Below are positions 11,744 to 20,374 of a DNA stretch of 64,000 bases, piece by piece. Made by a program: the position numbers and the translations under genes. The stretch covers positions 1-64,000 of the forward strand of contig DATENM010000036.1 of NCBI GenBank assembly GCA_035275065.1, in the 5' to 3' direction. The notes below the pieces were generated by a model that saw only the letters and a list, made by a program, of their open reading frames with translations, was not told the origin of the DNA and did no database searches. Numbering within the stretch: the first letter of the stretch is position 1; each line of letters begins with the position of its first letter. The DNA comes from Blastocatellia bacterium (GTDB taxonomy: Bacteria; Acidobacteriota; Blastocatellia; UBA7656).

Positions 11744-11826
11744 ATGGCGATTGCCGATTGCCGGCGTTTCGCCGCGTAAAGGCGGCGTAAGTTTAGCCAG
11801 GCGTTGAAACGCCTGGATGGCTGTGG

Positions 11827-12336
11827 ATGAGCGAAAAGAAAGACAAACAAAAATCGAGCCTCGCCGTCAGCCCCATTCCGCTGGCGTTGACCGGGCTTGA
11901 GCCGACCGACGCGCCGGTTGATGTCGTCTCGGTCTTGCTTTTTGAGATCGGCGGCGAAGCCTTCGGCATCGGCGTCGAGCATACCGAAGGCGTGGTCGAT
12001 TGCCCGCGCGTCACGCCGCTGCCGAGCGCGCCGGACGGCATTATCGGCATCGCCAGCGTGCGCGGGCGCATGACGCTGGTGATGGATTGCAGCCTCGCGG
12101 CGAACCCCGACGACGGCAAACGGCGTCTCATTCTCCTGAAAGGTGAAAGCCAGCTGGGATTGCTGGCCGAGCGCGTCGAAGGGGTCATCGCGCTCGATCC
12201 CGACAAGATTAACAAGCGCAAAGGCGATGACAAAGCCGCGCCCGCCGCTGAAACCCGATGGGCGGCACCGGCGCATTTTCAGTACGATGGCCGGCGTGTG
12301 CCGCTGCTCGACGCGGCGCGGCTGGCGGAAGTTTGA
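11827..12336 (+). CDS. cheW: CheW-like scaffold protein
   Basis: 169 residues. One CheW (SH3-like double barrel) domain occupies about 33-168: LLFEIGGEAFGIGVEHTEGV at its start and GIASVRGRMTLVMD in the middle are the typical blocks. CheW couples receptors to the CheA P5 domain. The first 30 residues are a charged, low-complexity lead, and a Lys-rich loop (about 120-133) is inserted before the last strands, both unlike enteric CheW. cheR starts 10 bases after its stop. Confidence 0.85.
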   Translation: MSEKKDKQKSSLAVSPIPLALTGLEPTDAPVDVVSVLLFEIGGEAFGIGVEHTEGVVDCPRVTPLPSAPDGIIGIASVRGRMTLVMDCSLAANPDDGKRRLILLKGESQLGLLAERVEGVIALDPDKINKRKGDDKAAPAAETRWAAPAHFQYDGRRVPLLDAARLAEV

Positions 12337-12346
12337 TCGGTCACCT

Positions 12347-13210
12347 GTGGATCACGCGAGGAGCAAAAACGAAGCGTTAATTATCCCGCGCGGCCCGGCG
12401 CTCGACGCTGCGACCTTTCAGCGGCTGCGCGCCCGGATCACGGCAGCCAGCGGCATCTTCGTGCTGGCTGACGAGAACTCGCGCTTCGTGCTAGAGCGGC
12501 GCTTGCAGCCGCGCCTGCGTCAGCGCGGTCTGCTGTCGTTCGCCGATTATGAAGCCGCCATTGACGCCATCGAGATGGAGTCGGTGTTGGACACGGTGGC
12601 GGTTCACGAAACCTACTTTTTCCGCGAGGCGCGTCAGCTTCAAGCCTTTGCCGAGCGCATTGTCCCCGAACTGGCACGCCAGCGCGACCCGGCGCGCATC
12701 TGGAGCGCCGGTTGTTCGACCGGCGAAGAAGCCTACACCATCGCTATGCTGCTTGCCGAGCGCGGCTTGCTCGAAGATGGGCGAATCGAGTTGCTGGCCA
12801 CGGACTTGAGCCGCAGGGTGATCGAGTCGGCGCGCCAGGGCATCTATGGCCCATCGAGCTTTCGCACCACCGAGCCGGCGTATCAGCAGCAGTACTTTCA
12901 AGACGCCGGGCGCGGCTTCTTGCAGGTCGCCGACGGCTTGCGCGCCGCCGTGCAGTTCGAGCAGGCGAACCTGATCGCCCCGGATGCCAGCCGCATTCGA
13001 CCGGCGGATTCTGGCGGCTTTGATGTAGTTTTCTGTCGCAACGTGCTGATGTATTTTGAAGAAGCGGCGGCGCGACAGACGCTAGAGTTGATCTTTTCGC
13101 TGCTCAAAGACGGCGGTTACTTGTTGCTGGGCCACGCCGAGTCGCTGCTGCCGCTCGGCTCAGGCTTCAGGCCCGTGCAGTTTGGCCGCGAGCTAGTACA
13201 TCAGAAGTAG
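12347..13210 (+). CDS. cheR: Chemoreceptor methyltransferase CheR
   Basis: 287 residues from a GTG start at 12347, 10 bases after cheW; no strong ribosome-binding site, so coupling to cheW is likely. An N-terminal helical domain (about 20-95) with AVHETYFFREARQL, the equivalent of the NETSFFRD block, precedes the SAM-binding domain with SAGCSTGEEAYTIA (motif I) and FDVVFCRNVLMYF. CheR methylates glutamates of chemoreceptors using SAM (note metK in the same window). No C-terminal TPR or pentapeptide-binding extension is seen. The TAG stop is followed at once by a heptamer array that separates it from cheB. Confidence 0.92.
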   Translation: MDHARSKNEALIIPRGPALDAATFQRLRARITAASGIFVLADENSRFVLERRLQPRLRQRGLLSFADYEAAIDAIEMESVLDTVAVHETYFFREARQLQAFAERIVPELARQRDPARIWSAGCSTGEEAYTIAMLLAERGLLEDGRIELLATDLSRRVIESARQGIYGPSSFRTTEPAYQQQYFQDAGRGFLQVADGLRAAVQFEQANLIAPDASRIRPADSGGFDVVFCRNVLMYFEEAAARQTLELIFSLLKDGGYLLLGHAESLLPLGSGFRPVQFGRELVHQK

Positions 13211-13269
13211 TTGTCAGTTGTCTGTTGCCAGTTTCTGCGGGCTGGGGACTGACAACTGACAACTGACGA
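13208..13269. repeat. Facing heptamer arrays (gttgtca / tgacaac)
   Basis: Left arm 13210-13232 and right arm 13248-13268 carry complementary 7-bp words and could form a stem between cheR and cheB. The cheR stop (13208-13210) is the left border. Confidence 0.8.
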
Positions 13270-13283
13270 CGGGTGACCGTTTT

Positions 13284-14336
13284 ATGCACCGCCTGCTCAT
13301 CGTTGACGATTCGCCGTATTACCGCATGCGTTTTGCGAAGATCTTCGCGCGCTCGGAAGCGTTGATGGTGGCGGGCGTGGCTGACGATGGCGACGTGGCG
13401 ATACGGCGGATCATCGAGCTGAAGCCTGACATCGTGCTGCTCGACCTGATGATGCCGCGACTGGACGGCTTCGGCGTGCTGCGCTGGGCGATGGCGCATC
13501 AGCCCTTGCCCATCGTCGTGTGTAGCTCGTTCAGTGATCGCGAGCGCGTCTTCAAGGCGCTAGAGCTGGGCGCGGTTGATTTCTTGTTGAAGCCGTCGCC
13601 GCGCGCTTCGCAACAGACTTCGGCGCTTGAAACCCAGATCGTCCGCTGCGTTGAGGAGGTGGCGGGCGCAAAGCCGGCGACGGTTTCGATCATCAGCAAA
13701 GACGCCAAGGCCGCCGTGCTTGCCGCCGAGCGTGAAGCGCGCACCGCCGAGGTCGAGTTGATCTGCATGGCTGCCTCGACCGGTGGGCCGTCGGCGATTC
13801 AGAAACTCATGGCCGAGCTGCCCCGGTCGCTGCGTGTGCCGATCCTCATCGTGCAGCATATGCCTGTGGGGTTCACGCAACCTTTCGCCGAGCGCCTGAA
13901 CGCGCTGTCGCATTACACCGTGCGCGAGGCGGGTGATGGCGAGCCGCTGCGCCGCCACCATGCTTATATCGCGCCGGCAGGCCGTCATGCGACGGTCGCA
14001 AGCGACGGCGAGAGCCGGGTGATCCGCATCGAGGCAACCGCCGAGGACGCCATGGCAGATACCTTTCACTTGCCGTCGGCTGACGCGGTCTTCGAGTCGG
14101 CGGCAGCGGCTATGGGGGATCGCTTGCTGGCGGTTGTGCTGACCGGAATGGGCGATGACGGCGCTCGCGGCGCGGAGGCGGTGCGCGCTGCCGGCGGTCA
14201 TGTGCTGGCCGAGTCGAACGAATCGGCGGTGGTCTTCGGCATGCCGCGCGCCGTTATCGAGCGCGGCGCGGCCAACGCCATGCTGCCGCTCGCCGCCATG
14301 CCACAAGTGCTGCTGGCTTATGCGGAGAAGGAGTGA
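13284..14336 (+). CDS. cheB: Chemotaxis response regulator/protein-glutamate methylesterase CheB
   Basis: 350 residues. Receiver domain at 1-120 with acidic pocket D8-D9, phospho-acceptor D54 in LLDLMMP and a conserved Lys in LLKPSPR; linker; then a CheB methylesterase domain from about 160. The catalytic triad is visible: Ser in AASTGGPSA, His in VQHMP, Asp in TGMGDDGA. CheB, activated by CheA, removes methyl groups that CheR adds. The CDS overlaps the left arm of a heptamer array: its TGA is read from the repeat. Confidence 0.94.
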   Translation: MHRLLIVDDSPYYRMRFAKIFARSEALMVAGVADDGDVAIRRIIELKPDIVLLDLMMPRLDGFGVLRWAMAHQPLPIVVCSSFSDRERVFKALELGAVDFLLKPSPRASQQTSALETQIVRCVEEVAGAKPATVSIISKDAKAAVLAAEREARTAEVELICMAASTGGPSAIQKLMAELPRSLRVPILIVQHMPVGFTQPFAERLNALSHYTVREAGDGEPLRRHHAYIAPAGRHATVASDGESRVIRIEATAEDAMADTFHLPSADAVFESAAAAMGDRLLAVVLTGMGDDGARGAEAVRAAGGHVLAESNESAVVFGMPRAVIERGAANAMLPLAAMPQVLLAYAEKE

Positions 14337-14450
14337 CGAGTGACAAATGACAAGTGACAAGTGACAAGAAAAAAGCCGCAAGGGACAAGGCGCGGGCAAG
14401 TTAAGCATGCGCGATGCCTTCTTGTCACTTGCCACTTGTCATTTGTCACC
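14332..14450. repeat. Facing heptamer arrays (gtgacaa / cttgtca)
   Basis: Left arm 14332-14369 and right arm 14419-14449 are complementary runs of 7-bp words. The same word pair recurs at 56141-56252. The cheB stop (14334-14336) is inside the left arm. Confidence 0.82.
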
Positions 14451-14505
14451 GCATTCAAGTGGGGTTGAAGTTTGCTGGATGGCTAATTAGACTAAGAGGA
14501 CAGTT

Positions 14506-15462
14506 ATGAGTGGAATGAAATTTCGCCGAACCTGCACGGTCTGCAATGCGACTTTCTTTTCGCCTGATCGCAAAGCGGCCTATTGTCTTAAATGCATGAA
14601 GAAGCGCGTGGTGAAGCATGTTCCCGCCGAAGCGAGAGCTGTCGCCGCCGCTCCCAGAGTCGCACCCCGCCCGGTAGCGCCCGCGCCGCCGCCGCCCGTG
14701 CTGCGCAAAGCCAAGCCGGCGCGCGCCCCGAAGGCAACGACCCTGACTCCCGAGCTGCGTCAGCGCATCCTTGAGTTGTTCGAGGGCGAATTCAGCAACC
14801 GCGCCATGCAGACCAAGGAGATGCACTCGCAGATCGCTACCCGGCTCTGGGTCAAACGCCAGCTGGTCGCCGACGTCATCCGCGAGCACTTGCAGGTGCA
14901 GGCGACGATGACCGACGAGATCAAGCGCCGCGCCATCGAGATGTATCAACGCTTCGTCGAAAGCGGCCATCGCCCGGACGGCGGTCGCCGCCGCGCCATC
15001 AGCGCCGCGCTCAATGTGCCCTACAAGCAAGTGATGAAAGTTATCCGCGAATGGTCGCTGGCGCAGTACGAAAGCTCGCCGACGCCCAGCCCCTCGCGCC
15101 AACAACTTTTCGAGATCGAAAAGCTCTACTGGGAAGAGATTGATAAAGGCCGTTACCGTCTGACTGAGCTGCCGCAAAAACTCGCGGAAGCGCTCGGCTA
15201 CGTGACGCGCTGGCAGGTGCTTCGCTGGCTCGACGTGCTGCACGACGACGAGCGCGCCTTCGGCAATGTTCCCGAGCCGCCCGAGGAAATCCAACAGCAA
15301 ATTCTCGACGCCTATCAGGCTTACCTGCAAGCGCCCGAGCCGCCCGAACACGGCTTGCATTACAGCATTGCCGGCCAGATCGCCAAGGTTAGCCCGCGCC
15401 AGGTTCACAAAGTCCTGCAAAATTATCGGCACCGCCGCCGCGCCGAATATCCGCTGATATAG
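14506..15462 (+). CDS. Zinc-ribbon protein with four tandem helix-turn-helix-like repeats
   Basis: 318 residues, not matched to a named family by me. Residues 10-30 hold a CxxC...CxxC zinc ribbon (C10, C13, C27, C30). A Pro/Ala-rich linker (40-78) follows. Then come four repeats of about 50 residues: 80-131, 135-186, 197-246 and 258-309. Each reads roughly E(I/L)xxxILExY - variable turn - IAxxLxVxxxQVxxVIRE, a predicted three-helix, HTH-like unit. The protein is very basic in the linkers. It most likely binds nucleic acid at an extended or repetitive site. It stands alone between two tandem-word arrays. Inference only; a structural role with RNA is also possible. Confidence 0.7.
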   Translation: MSGMKFRRTCTVCNATFFSPDRKAAYCLKCMKKRVVKHVPAEARAVAAAPRVAPRPVAPAPPPPVLRKAKPARAPKATTLTPELRQRILELFEGEFSNRAMQTKEMHSQIATRLWVKRQLVADVIREHLQVQATMTDEIKRRAIEMYQRFVESGHRPDGGRRRAISAALNVPYKQVMKVIREWSLAQYESSPTPSPSRQQLFEIEKLYWEEIDKGRYRLTELPQKLAEALGYVTRWQVLRWLDVLHDDERAFGNVPEPPEEIQQQILDAYQAYLQAPEPPEHGLHYSIAGQIAKVSPRQVHKVLQNYRHRRRAEYPLI

Positions 15463-15466
15463 AAAA

Positions 15467-15547
<81 letters not shown>

Positions 15548-17737
15548 ATGAAACAGGTCGTCCAGAATTACCGCACAGGTGAGTTGAAGGTCGAAGAGCT
15601 GCCGCCGCCAGCGCTTAGACCGGGCGGCGTTCTGGTGCGCACGGCTTACTCTTTGATCAGCGCCGGCACCGAGCGCACCACTGTTGAGACGGCGCAAAGC
15701 TCACTCGTCGGCAAGGCCAAGGAACGCCCGGACCTCGTTCGCCAGGTGTTCGATACCTTCAAGCGCGAAGGCTTGCGCTCGACCTACGAGAAGGTGGTTT
15801 CGAAGCTCAACCAGATGAAGCCGCTCGGCTACAGCGCCTCAGGCGTGGTGATCGGCGTCGGGCGCGACGTGACCGAGTTCCAGGTCGGCGACCGCGTCGC
15901 CTGCGCCGGCGGCGGTTATGCATCACACGCCGAAGTCATCTTCGTCCCGAAAAATCTCTGCGCCAAACTGCCTGAAGGCGCGACGCTCGAAGCGGCGAGC
16001 TATTCGACCGTCGGCGCAATTGCCCTGCAAGGCGTTCGCCAGTCCGACACGCGGCTCGGCGAAGCCGTCGCCGTCATCGGCCTCGGGCTGGTCGGCCAGC
16101 TCACTGTGCAAATCCTGAAAGCCGCCGGCTGCCTGGTGATCGGCATTGACATTGACCCCGCGGCTTGCGAGCTGGCGAAGCGGTCAGGGGCCGATGTGGT
16201 TGCCAGGGATGAAGCGGCGGCGCGCGCCGCGTGTTTAGGATTGACCGACGGGCACGGCGCGGATTGCGTGCTGGTGACGGCGGGGACGAAGTCGAACGAC
16301 CCTGTGCGGCTGGCGGGCGAGCTGGCGCGCGACCGCGCCCGCGTCGTCGTCGTCGGCCTCGTCGGCATGGATGTGCCGCGCCACATCTACTACAACAAAG
16401 AGCTTGAGCTGCGCCTGTCGCGCTCGTACGGGCCGGGGCGCTATGACCCGGCGTACGAAGAGAAGGGCAATGATTACCCCATCGGCTATGTGCGCTGGAC
16501 AGAGAAGCGCAACCTCGAAGCCTTCTTGCGGCTGGTCGCGGAAGGCCGCGTCAACACCGGCTTACTGACGACGCACCGCTTCGACGTGGCGCGTGCCAGC
16601 GCCGCTTACGAGCTGATTCTCAACCGCAAAGAGCGCTGCTGCGGCGTCGTGCTGCAATACCCCGACGCCGACAAGCCGCCGGTCGTCGGTGCGTCGGGCG
16701 CCGCGGTCAAAGCGGCAAGTGACGAGCTAGGCGTGAGCTTCATTGGCGCTGGCAATTTCGCGCGCGGCGTCTTGCTGCCGATCATCAAGCGCGCTGAAAA
16801 AGTGAGGCTGATGACCGTGGCGACAGCGACCGGTTTGAGCGCCAAGAATACCGGCGCGCAGTTCGGCTTCGCCGCCGCGACGACCGATTATCAGGAAGTT
16901 TTAGACGACACGGGCTCGCCGGTTGTCTTCATCGCCACGCGGCATGATTCGCACGCCGGGCTTGTGGCGGAAGCCTTGCGGCGCGGCAAAGCGGTCTTCG
17001 TCGAAAAGCCACTGGCGACAACCCTGGAAGGCTTACGCGAAGTCGTGCGCGCCGCCCGCGAAAGCGATGGCCTGTTGATGGTTGGATTCAACCGCCGCTT
17101 TGCGCCGCTGGCCCGCGAGGTCAAAGCGAAGTATGCGGCCCGCACCGCGCCGATGACGATCATCTATCGCGTCAACGCCGGCCAGGTGCCGCCAGAGCAC
17201 TGGACGCACGATCAGAGCGAAGGCGGCGGGCGGATTATCGGCGAGGTCTGCCACTTCGTTGATTTTGTAAGCTATCTTACCGACGCGCTGCCGGCGAGCG
17301 TTTGCGCCGCCGCCGTCCCCGCACAACAGCGCGCCGGTTATCTCGATGACAGCACCGTCGTATCAATGACGATGACCGATGGCTCTATCGCTTCGATCAT
17401 CTACACAGCGAGCGGCGACCCGACAGTGCCGAAAGAGCAGGTCGAGGTGTTTTGCGAGCGCGCCGTCGCCGCGATTGACGACTTTAAGAGCGGCACCTTC
17501 GTCGCGGAGCGCAAGCGCGTCAAGCTCGGCGGCGGCGCGCAGGACAAAGGCCACGCCGCAGAGATCGCGGCATTTTTTGAGGCGGCGCGCGGTCGCGCCA
17601 CTGCGCCGATCACTCTGGACTCGCTCGTGGCGACGACGATGGCGACGTTTGCCATCGTTGAAGCGGCAAAGTCGGGCAACCGCATGGCCGTCGATGTGAA
17701 TCAATTAATCGTCAAGAATGAACCCATGAGCGTTTGA
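15548..17737 (+). CDS. Bi-domain oxidoreductase: zinc-type alcohol dehydrogenase fused to Gfo/Idh/MocA
   Basis: 729 residues. The first half (about 1-375) is a medium-chain dehydrogenase: GroES-like fold, then a Rossmann motif AVIGLGLVGQLTVQ near 178. The second half (about 395-729) is a Gfo/Idh/MocA oxidoreductase with SFIGAGNFARGV, the VEKPLATT motif and GGGRIIGEVCHFVD. This fusion is known from polysaccharide and nucleotide-sugar loci, where it probably oxidises or reduces a sugar; substrate unknown. The genes that follow, with an alpha/alpha-barrel protein and a polyprenyl glycosylphosphotransferase, fit this. No ribosome-binding site is visible because a repeat array directly precedes the ATG. 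Confidence 0.85.
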   Translation: MKQVVQNYRTGELKVEELPPPALRPGGVLVRTAYSLISAGTERTTVETAQSSLVGKAKERPDLVRQVFDTFKREGLRSTYEKVVSKLNQMKPLGYSASGVVIGVGRDVTEFQVGDRVACAGGGYASHAEVIFVPKNLCAKLPEGATLEAASYSTVGAIALQGVRQSDTRLGEAVAVIGLGLVGQLTVQILKAAGCLVIGIDIDPAACELAKRSGADVVARDEAAARAACLGLTDGHGADCVLVTAGTKSNDPVRLAGELARDRARVVVVGLVGMDVPRHIYYNKELELRLSRSYGPGRYDPAYEEKGNDYPIGYVRWTEKRNLEAFLRLVAEGRVNTGLLTTHRFDVARASAAYELILNRKERCCGVVLQYPDADKPPVVGASGAAVKAASDELGVSFIGAGNFARGVLLPIIKRAEKVRLMTVATATGLSAKNTGAQFGFAAATTDYQEVLDDTGSPVVFIATRHDSHAGLVAEALRRGKAVFVEKPLATTLEGLREVVRAARESDGLLMVGFNRRFAPLAREVKAKYAARTAPMTIIYRVNAGQVPPEHWTHDQSEGGGRIIGEVCHFVDFVSYLTDALPASVCAAAVPAQQRAGYLDDSTVVSMTMTDGSIASIIYTASGDPTVPKEQVEVFCERAVAAIDDFKSGTFVAERKRVKLGGGAQDKGHAAEIAAFFEAARGRATAPITLDSLVATTMATFAIVEAAKSGNRMAVDVNQLIVKNEPMSV

Positions 17738-17825
17738 CCCTGCGACGGAAGGCGGAGCCCGTCGCCCCCATTTCGTTTTGTCCCATATCCCGTGCCGAAC
17801 CGAATATGCCGACTCTGGAGGAGAA

Positions 17826-18455
17826 ATGAAAAAATCTCTCTGCTCTATTGCCTTGATGTGTCTCTTCGCGCTCGCCCTCAATGCATCGGCTGACGCGCAA
17901 ACCGACCCGCCGAAGTATGAAGCGGGCGGGCAGGCTTACCTGCTTCGGGTCGTGCCGCTGAATGATTTTAACGGCCTTCACAGCAACCTGATCGGCGGCT
18001 TCGGCGGTCGTTTTACTTATAACCTGACCAGGGTGATTGGTCTTGAGGCGGAAGTGAATCGCTTTCCGAAAAGGGAAGACGCCTTTGGCCTCGGCAAGAA
18101 GACGCAAGCCTTATTCGGCCTCAAGGCCGGCATCCGGCACAATTGGGTCGGGGTTTTTGCGAAGCTGCGCCCCGGCATCACGCACTTCAGCGAAGAATCT
18201 TTTTACTGCCCGGACGGGGCGTCGAGTTGCGGTCTGCACAGTAATAATCTTTTTACACTCGATGTCGGCGGTGTCGTTGAGTTTTACCCTTCGCGTCGCT
18301 GGCTGACGCGCATTGATGTCGGCGACACAATGGTTCACGTTGCGGATCGGCAGGTCATCTTAACGCCTTCGACAGGGCCGGTCATTCAATTCACCAACGC
18401 CGGCGGCACGACGCACAATCTTCAGGTCGGTGTCGGCATCGGCTTCCGCTTCTGA
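17826..18455 (+). CDS. Outer-membrane beta-barrel (porin-like) protein
   Basis: 209 residues. Signal peptide 1-24 (MKKSLCSIALMCLFALAL...ADA|QT). The rest is alternating amphipathic strands rich in Gly and aromatic residues, ending in GVGIGFRF with a terminal Phe, the usual signal for insertion by the BAM complex. This suggests an 8-stranded OmpA/OmpW-like barrel. A Cys pair (about 134 and 141) could form a loop disulfide. ATG chosen because GGAGGAG lies just before it. Specific role unknown. Confidence 0.75.
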   Translation: MKKSLCSIALMCLFALALNASADAQTDPPKYEAGGQAYLLRVVPLNDFNGLHSNLIGGFGGRFTYNLTRVIGLEAEVNRFPKREDAFGLGKKTQALFGLKAGIRHNWVGVFAKLRPGITHFSEESFYCPDGASSCGLHSNNLFTLDVGGVVEFYPSRRWLTRIDVGDTMVHVADRQVILTPSTGPVIQFTNAGGTTHNLQVGVGIGFRF

Positions 18456-18504
18456 TCGGAAAACCAGCCGCCGAGGTGTAAACCTCCGCCGAATCGTTTA
18501 TCAT

Positions 18505-18545
18505 AACCTTTCGGGACAAAGCTTGCGGCGGCGTCCCGAAAGGTT
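18505..18545. promoter_or_regulatory. Perfect 13-bp inverted repeat upstream of DsbD-alpha gene
   Basis: aacctttcgggac (18505-18517) and its complement (18533-18545) with a 15-base loop. No U-tract follows, so it is more likely an RNA hairpin or an operator than a terminator. It ends 19 bases before the GTG start. Confidence 0.5.
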
Positions 18546-18563
18546 AATGGGACGGAGGCGATT

Positions 18564-19049
18564 GTGCGATTGCGAATGATCTTTCTTTCGGTTGTTTTTT
18601 TATTGGCTGCGGCGCTGACGACGCAGGCGCAGACCTCTGCGTCGGTCATCAAAGTTCGGCCCGAGCATTCAAGCTACAAGGTGAAAGCCGGTGCGGCGAC
18701 GCCGTTGGCGCTGATCGTCGAGATTAACGACGGCTATCACATTAATTCGAATCGCCCGGCGGATAAGAACTTGATCGCCACGGCGCTGAAGTTTGACCGG
18801 CTGGCCGGACTCAGTGTCTCGCCGGTCAGTTACCCGCGGGCAAAGATGCAGAAGTTCGAGTTCTCGCCCAAACCGCTGTCGGTTTACGAAGGCAAGGCGG
18901 TCTTCAAGACGACGGCGCGGGCGCTCGCCCAACTCGCCGCCGGCGCGCAGACGCTCAAGGGCAAGCTGACCGTGCAGGCGTGCAATAATCAGGTCTGCCT
19001 GCGCCCGCAGACCGTTGACGTCGCGATCCCGCTCGAAGTCGTCAAATGA
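18564..19049 (+). CDS. Secreted DsbD-alpha-like protein
   Basis: 161 residues from a GTG start preceded by GGAGGCG. Signal peptide 1-22 (LRMIFLSVVFLLAAALTTQA). The mature part is a beta-sandwich resembling the N-terminal domain of DsbD: GYHINSNRP near 62-70 and the block VQACNNQVCLRPQ at about 138-150 with the two cysteines that in DsbD accept electrons from the membrane domain and reduce DsbC or CcmG. The membrane and thioredoxin domains of DsbD are absent, so it must work with another protein or act as a stand-alone thiol carrier. Confidence 0.75.
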   Translation: MRLRMIFLSVVFLLAAALTTQAQTSASVIKVRPEHSSYKVKAGAATPLALIVEINDGYHINSNRPADKNLIATALKFDRLAGLSVSPVSYPRAKMQKFEFSPKPLSVYEGKAVFKTTARALAQLAAGAQTLKGKLTVQACNNQVCLRPQTVDVAIPLEVVK

Positions 19050-19129
19050 ATTCGTCAGACCGTTGACGAATCCGCGTGCCCTGTCTTTATTCAGCCTGGA
19101 AGGGTAGGCTGAAGTTCCCATCATTTTTC

Positions 19130-20368
19130 ATGCAACCACAAACCGCTACCCGACAACTTGGCGAGCAGGCGATCAAGAAGCTCTTGCGCTGGTGTCGCGG
19201 TGAGTCGTGGATGGGCTACGACCCTTATGACGGGTTGAACGCGCCGCTGGCGCGTTTGTGGCCGATGCGCAACCGCCTGGCGCGCACGGCGCTGACCCAA
19301 CTGGTCAAGCGCAGCCCCGTCAACCTGCGCCCGCTGCTCGGCATTCGCAAAGCCGCAAATCCCAAAGGGCTGGCGCTGGCGGCGCGCGCCGTCCTGCTGC
19401 TGGCGCGGCACGAAAACGAATCGCTGCCGGCGGACTTGCTCGACGATGCCGCGCCTTCGACGCCGATGCTGAGTCAATCGCGTGACAGTCTGGCCAATGA
19501 CTTTCGCGCGCTGGCCGGCAAGCTCGAAGACATGCGCTGCGCGGGGTACGAAGACGCCTGTTGGGGATACGATTTTGACTGGCAATCGCGCGCCTTCTTC
19601 GCGCCGCGCGGCACGCCGAACGCCGTCTGCACGACTTTTGCCGCGCATGCGTTTCTCGACTGGCATGAACGAGGCGGCAGCGTCCAGGCGTTGCAGCTTG
19701 CCGAGAGCAGTTGCCGCTTTCTGCTCGACCGGCTCAAGCGCACGGCGGCGGGCGGCGCGTTCTGTTTCAGCTACACGCCGCTCGACGCGTCGCAGGTTCA
19801 CAACGTGAACCTGCTGGCGGCTGAACTGCTGGCGCGCGCTTTTCACCTGACGGGCGTTGAAGAATACCGCGATGCCAGCGCGCGCGCGGTTGGCTTCACG
19901 CTCGCCCGCCAGCGCGAAGACGGCTCATGGCCCTACGGCGAAGCCGGGTCACAGCAGTGGATTGATAGCTTCCATACAGGCTTTATCATCGTCGCCCTGA
20001 AACGGATTATCGGCGATCTCGAAAAACCTGAATGGACCGAGGCGTTGCGCCGCGCCTATGAGTTTTATGAGCGGCGATTCTTTCTTGCGGACGGCACGCC
20101 CGCCTACTATGATAAAAGTCTCTTCCCCGTTGACGTTCACAGTGCGGCGCAAGCAGTGGTTACTTTTACGGAGTTGAGCGATCAGATGCCGAACGCCACC
20201 GAACATGCGGCCCGCGCCGTCGAATGGGCCGTCCATAACCTGCAAGACAGCGCCGGCTTCTTCTACTTTCAACGTCATCGGTTCTACACGATACGCACGC
20301 CTCACATTCGTTGGGCACAGGCGTGGATGCTTTACGCGCTGAGCTTATATCTTTCACGGGCCTCTTAA
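19130..20368 (+). CDS. Alpha/alpha-barrel protein of polysaccharide loci (putative polysaccharide lyase/hydrolase-like)
   Basis: About 412 residues from ATG 19130; a GTG at 19076 is possible but adds an atypical leader. Sequence is helical with repeated aromatic/Gly turns (REDGSWPYGEAGSQQWIDSFHTGFI, here shortened in print to the blocks REDGSWPYGE and DSFHTGF), the look of an (alpha/alpha)6 toroid as in terpene-cyclase-like or glycoside hydrolase 88/heparinase-like proteins. No signal peptide. It ends 6 bases before the glycosylphosphotransferase start, so the two are co-translated, which suggests a role in making or trimming an exopolysaccharide precursor. Catalytic residues not identified. 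Confidence 0.6.
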   Translation: MQPQTATRQLGEQAIKKLLRWCRGESWMGYDPYDGLNAPLARLWPMRNRLARTALTQLVKRSPVNLRPLLGIRKAANPKGLALAARAVLLLARHENESLPADLLDDAAPSTPMLSQSRDSLANDFRALAGKLEDMRCAGYEDACWGYDFDWQSRAFFAPRGTPNAVCTTFAAHAFLDWHERGGSVQALQLAESSCRFLLDRLKRTAAGGAFCFSYTPLDASQVHNVNLLAAELLARAFHLTGVEEYRDASARAVGFTLARQREDGSWPYGEAGSQQWIDSFHTGFIIVALKRIIGDLEKPEWTEALRRAYEFYERRFFLADGTPAYYDKSLFPVDVHSAAQAVVTFTELSDQMPNATEHAARAVEWAVHNLQDSAGFFYFQRHRFYTIRTPHIRWAQAWMLYALSLYLSRAS

Positions 20369-20374
20369 TTCGTC

